Assembly (NCBI GenBank): GCA_030560485.1
Contig: JAKTTS010000056.1
Coordinates: 1-48,205, forward strand
Direction: 5' to 3'
DNA length: 48,205 nucleotides
From: Ascoidea tarda (nom. inval.)
Taxonomy: Eukaryota > Ascomycota > Saccharomycetes > Ascoideales > Ascoideaceae
Part shown: positions 45,038-48,205 of the stretch, piece after piece
How the letters are laid out: the number at the start of each line of letters is the position of its first letter
Numbering within the stretch: the first letter of the stretch is position 1
Made by a program: the position numbers and the translations under genes
The notes under the pieces: model-generated
What the model saw: the letters and a program-made list of their open reading frames with translations, nothing else
Databases searched by the model: none
What the model was told of the DNA's origin: nothing

Positions 45038-48037
45038 ATGACTGACACCACTCTTCTTTCGTCTACACAGGACCATTACCTCAAGAACCAATTCATCAAG
45101 CAGCAATTGCAGCAGGAAATAGACTATATATATGATGAAAATAGACACAATTTCCTAGAGGACTTTGGATTTCCCTTCAGTTTTCTCAAAAACGACGATT
45201 TTCCACTCTTGAGATTTATATTCTCCAACTTCATTAGATCCTTCCCCTTTTTCGTGAATCTTGATCACAAGTTCTCCTTTCATCATCAACTAGAAACAGC
45301 TCATAATCACCCTGATAATGAAAAATTAGTCTACTCACTAACTGATGACAACGAAACTGACAACAACGAATTTTTTTATTTCAAGATTAAACCATTTTAT
45401 AACTATCTTCTGCTGGTCAGTTTAAGCAATTCTAACGACAGATTACAACTCACCAAAAGAAGAAAGATCTTCCTAAGATTATTCCAGTCTATCTCAGTTC
45501 TATTTACATCTTCACTAACTACAAAACTAGAATACCAATCTGATTACTATAAATCATCAGATTTCAAAATTGAAAGAGACGCTTTAATCCAAAAGACAAT
45601 CGATGAATTTTCAAACACAAACATCAAAAATATCATCTCTGATAAGGAATTGGCCGATTACTTGGATGAGCCGAAATTACTTAATAACATTGAAATCAAT
45701 ATAATTGGAATAACAGAAGATGAAAAAATCACAGAAAAATATAAGTTTATCCTACATTCAAAACTACTATATCAAGCAGATAACAAATTGTTTATTAATA
45801 CATTTTCAACTTACCACACTTACTCCGATTTTCAGTCTCTTCATAAATCTTTGAAAAAATCATTTCCAACCATTTCTTTGCCTCCATTGCCAAAGTTTTC
45901 TTCGAAGGATTTTCTCTCAAACCGCATTACAGATGACGATATTAAAAATCCAGAAATTCTAAATAACATCATTAGCTCTTCATTCTCAAAATCAAAATTA
46001 AAATTGAAAAGGAATTCCCAAAAGAATTTTCAAAAGAAAAAGTTCAACAACTCTAATGATAAATCAGAAAATATTGATGAACAATCATTTGAATTTGATA
46101 TCATGTCACTAATCAATGATAACATACTAAATTCAGATGACTATAATAATGATCAACTACCGGGCGAAAACTATAGATCCATCTTAAAAAGTTACATTTT
46201 AGCCATATACAAACATCCCCAAATTGCAAACTCCTTAATACTAAGAGACTTCTTAATTTCAAATCCAATAACCGCTTTTAATAACAACGAATTAAACGAC
46301 ATTCAAACCAGAAAACGAATTGACATGTCCAATTTACGAAACGAAATCTACTTGAAAAAAAAACTATATGTTATCAACTTGAAAATCAAACAAAAAATTA
46401 AAATTTTCAAAAAAAATTACATCTTAAATAACAAGATCCCTTCTTCAAATATAACCTTTCAATTGGTTAATGAATTTAAATCAAAGGACTCAATTCATGA
46501 CTTGTCACCAATTTGCCAAATATTCATTACTTCCATCAAATTAAACTGCACTTCAACTATTTACAACATGTTTTTCGATTCAACAACTAACATACTAAAA
46601 AATAAAAATTTGAAAAATAATAACATGTCTGAAAAATACGAGCTATTTATTCAAATTAAACAATTCCATGAAAACTTTCCATATGGCGTTTTGTCTCAAA
46701 TTTTTAAACTCACAAACCCTGTCTCGATAATGAAATACATTTCTGTCACTTTTTTATATCAAATTCCAAATTTAAATATCTTTTCAAAATCATCAAGAAA
46801 ATCAATTCTACAGATCATTTTCTCTCGTATTTGGAATACAGACATCACTTTATTAAATGAAAAAATAATTAAAATCGAAAGCTCTATTCAAGATAATTTT
46901 AAAGACTATATCAAAATTATAAAATTTTATAGCTCTATCACTAAAAATAATAAAGAATTGCAATCATTAAGAGATAATATCTTTGATAGATACTTAAAAT
47001 CGAATAAAAAATTCAACCTATCCTTGTTAATTTTATTAGATGAAAAATTATGGAAGTTAAATAATTTAGATTTCAATCAAAGCATTGAAAAGGATATTAA
47101 AACTCTCTATTTTAAACAAAATGATTTGTTTTCTAAATTAGATGAAATTTACAGATTAATCGTTAGAAAAACAGATAAAGAATTACTAGGAAAATTATGG
47201 TCAGAATCATATCTAAACAATTTTTGCAAAGACTTGATCATTGTATTTTTAGAGCCTTTAATTCAGTTGTTTAAAAAAGCAGATTTTCATCTATTATTAA
47301 ATAATATACAATCATTTATTGGTGAATTGATTATATTAATTGAATTTTTTTTCAAACATTTTTATTTAGTTACTCCAAATAAGATTTTTTTAATAATCAA
47401 CTTATTATTAAGCAGATATGAAGATTGCTTGTTTAAATTTATTCATAAAATTGTTATAAATGACGAAGAAAATATTTTGGAAAAATTGCTTTCTTGGATT
47501 GATAATATACTAAATTTTTTAAAATTTTACAAGAAAACTGATGATCCGAATTTGAAGATTGATTTAAATGAATTTCTCAAAAATAATACTGATAAAATTA
47601 ACATCGAAAAGCTAAAAAAAGAGGTTAATGATATTGTAGAAGAAAAAAACAAAATAAAACAATTTTATGAACAGAATAAGGATGCAAATAATAATTATTT
47701 AGGAAATATGATAAACTATCATTTTAATATTGATAACACAATTGACACAAATAAAAATGGCATAAGTGAAATCCACATGAATTTAAAAGATGGAGCTATT
47801 ACGATGGGTATTAATGAAATTGATTTTAATGAATTGACAGATGATTTAAATGAATTAACCAAAATCGACTCAAATAATCTGGATCAAGAAACCAAATTGG
47901 ATAATTTTTTAGAGAATAAAGATTATTCCTCTGGATCAAGTGATAAGAAACTTAAAAAAAGTGAAATTAGTAAATTGAGTAAAGAATTTCAAAAAATTTT
48001 ATTTCAAATGTTAGACTTTTATGAAAATAAACAATAA
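45038..48037 (+). CDS. LEC1: PX-domain lipid-transport protein Lec1 (YPR097W family)
   Basis: 999 residues from ATG 45038. Three parts follow the family order. The PXB domain (about 1-160) begins TQDHYLKNQFIKQQLQQEID and has LLRFIFSNFIRSFPFF. A PX domain (about 220-400) has NTFSTYHTYSDFQSLHKSLK and FPTISLPPLPKF, with a long Lys/Ser/Asp insert before YRSILKSYILAIYKHPQI. A helical DUF3818-type region (about 440-800) contains VSIMKYISVTFLYQIPNLNI and FLEPLIQLFKKADF. A charged coiled tail closes the protein. S. cerevisiae Lec1 (1073 residues) binds phosphoinositides and affects ergosterol distribution between lipid droplets, plasma membrane and mitochondria. This lipid role is from the family and is not visible in the sequence. 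Confidence 0.88.
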   Translation: MTDTTLLSSTQDHYLKNQFIKQQLQQEIDYIYDENRHNFLEDFGFPFSFLKNDDFPLLRFIFSNFIRSFPFFVNLDHKFSFHHQLETAHNHPDNEKLVYSLTDDNETDNNEFFYFKIKPFYNYLLLVSLSNSNDRLQLTKRRKIFLRLFQSISVLFTSSLTTKLEYQSDYYKSSDFKIERDALIQKTIDEFSNTNIKNIISDKELADYLDEPKLLNNIEINIIGITEDEKITEKYKFILHSKLLYQADNKLFINTFSTYHTYSDFQSLHKSLKKSFPTISLPPLPKFSSKDFLSNRITDDDIKNPEILNNIISSSFSKSKLKLKRNSQKNFQKKKFNNSNDKSENIDEQSFEFDIMSLINDNILNSDDYNNDQLPGENYRSILKSYILAIYKHPQIANSLILRDFLISNPITAFNNNELNDIQTRKRIDMSNLRNEIYLKKKLYVINLKIKQKIKIFKKNYILNNKIPSSNITFQLVNEFKSKDSIHDLSPICQIFITSIKLNCTSTIYNMFFDSTTNILKNKNLKNNNMSEKYELFIQIKQFHENFPYGVLSQIFKLTNPVSIMKYISVTFLYQIPNLNIFSKSSRKSILQIIFSRIWNTDITLLNEKIIKIESSIQDNFKDYIKIIKFYSSITKNNKELQSLRDNIFDRYLKSNKKFNLSLLILLDEKLWKLNNLDFNQSIEKDIKTLYFKQNDLFSKLDEIYRLIVRKTDKELLGKLWSESYLNNFCKDLIIVFLEPLIQLFKKADFHLLLNNIQSFIGELIILIEFFFKHFYLVTPNKIFLIINLLLSRYEDCLFKFIHKIVINDEENILEKLLSWIDNILNFLKFYKKTDDPNLKIDLNEFLKNNTDKINIEKLKKEVNDIVEEKNKIKQFYEQNKDANNNYLGNMINYHFNIDNTIDTNKNGISEIHMNLKDGAITMGINEIDFNELTDDLNELTKIDSNNLDQETKLDNFLENKDYSSGSSDKKLKKSEISKLSKEFQKILFQMLDFYENKQ

Positions 48038-48205
48038 TTCTTGAAGTAATAAAATGGCCTAATAGAAAAATCGATTTTGATTGAACCTTAAAATCTTTTT
48101 TATTTGATCAAAACGACTTGAATTTTGGTATTGATTCAAGAATTGTGTTACTGGAACTTGGCAGGATTATCAAAATATCAGAACAGATTCAGTTTCAATA
48201 GAAGA
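48038..48205. other. LEC1 3' flank
   Basis: AT-rich, no feature seen before the window ends. Confidence 0.5.

Noticed and set aside
1-48205. Search for CRISPR arrays, rRNA, clear tRNA genes, intact transposons and LTR elements
   Set aside because: No spaced-repeat array, no cloverleaf that folds, and no transposase, reverse transcriptase or terminal repeats were seen.

Overview
The window is nuclear DNA of a budding yeast (Saccharomycotina). It is AT-rich and densely packed, mostly with intron-less genes. The genes recognised are typical yeast ones: RPLP2, CYS3, MOD5, BRO1, PDE1, an AIM3/BBC1-like gene, CMD1, YPF1, COA4, an RSN1-type channel, SEC31 and LEC1. Where introns occur they carry GTAAGT or GTATGT donors and TACTAAC-type branch sites. 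BRO1 has two introns near its 3' end, and a homologue of the spliceosome-associated protein PRKRIP1 is present, so this is not a close relative of Saccharomyces cerevisiae. In-frame CTG codons are rare. The one that falls in an alignable stretch (SEC31 C-terminus) fits leucine, but that is weak evidence about the genetic code. I cannot name the species.

Layout. 1-258: end of RPLP2. 756-1961: CYS3 (minus). 2913-4337: an apparent divergent small heat-shock protein behind three perfect heat-shock elements. 5595-8086: a BUL1/ECM21-type arrestin (minus), with a 13-nt first exon that I inferred. 9830-10141: a small acidic protein. 10641-12095: MOD5, with two in-frame starts. 12201-15036: BRO1 in three exons (minus). 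15669-16949: PDE1 (minus). 18329-21982: AIM3/BBC1-like. 22366-22806: calmodulin. 23056-24810: YPF1. 25579-26577: a C2H2 zinc-finger protein. About 26.6-31.9 kb is a gene-poor stretch with a GC-rich block and scattered open fragments. 31971-32201: a 76-residue Cys-rich protein. 32665-33030: COA4. 33073-33660: PRKRIP1-like. 34675-35916: a DUF3445/HDOM-like membrane-anchored protein. 36472-39156: RSN1-like channel. 39771-43970: SEC31. 44286-44786: a zinc-finger fragment resembling the 25.6-kb gene. 45038-48037: LEC1.

There is no operon-like organisation. By theme, several products act in membrane traffic and the actin cortex: an arrestin adaptor for Rsp5, BRO1 in ESCRT-dependent sorting, SEC31 in COPII, AIM3/BBC1 and calmodulin at endocytic actin, YPF1 in ER proteolysis, LEC1 in lipid distribution, and an RSN1-type channel carrying a PPxY motif. 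Many genes share one promoter style: a GC-rich island with CCAAT or CACGTG motifs, then a TATA box, then a pyrimidine-rich leader. The apparent start of several reading frames is a TTG codon. In those cases I chose the first in-frame ATG or a spliced start, as stated per gene.
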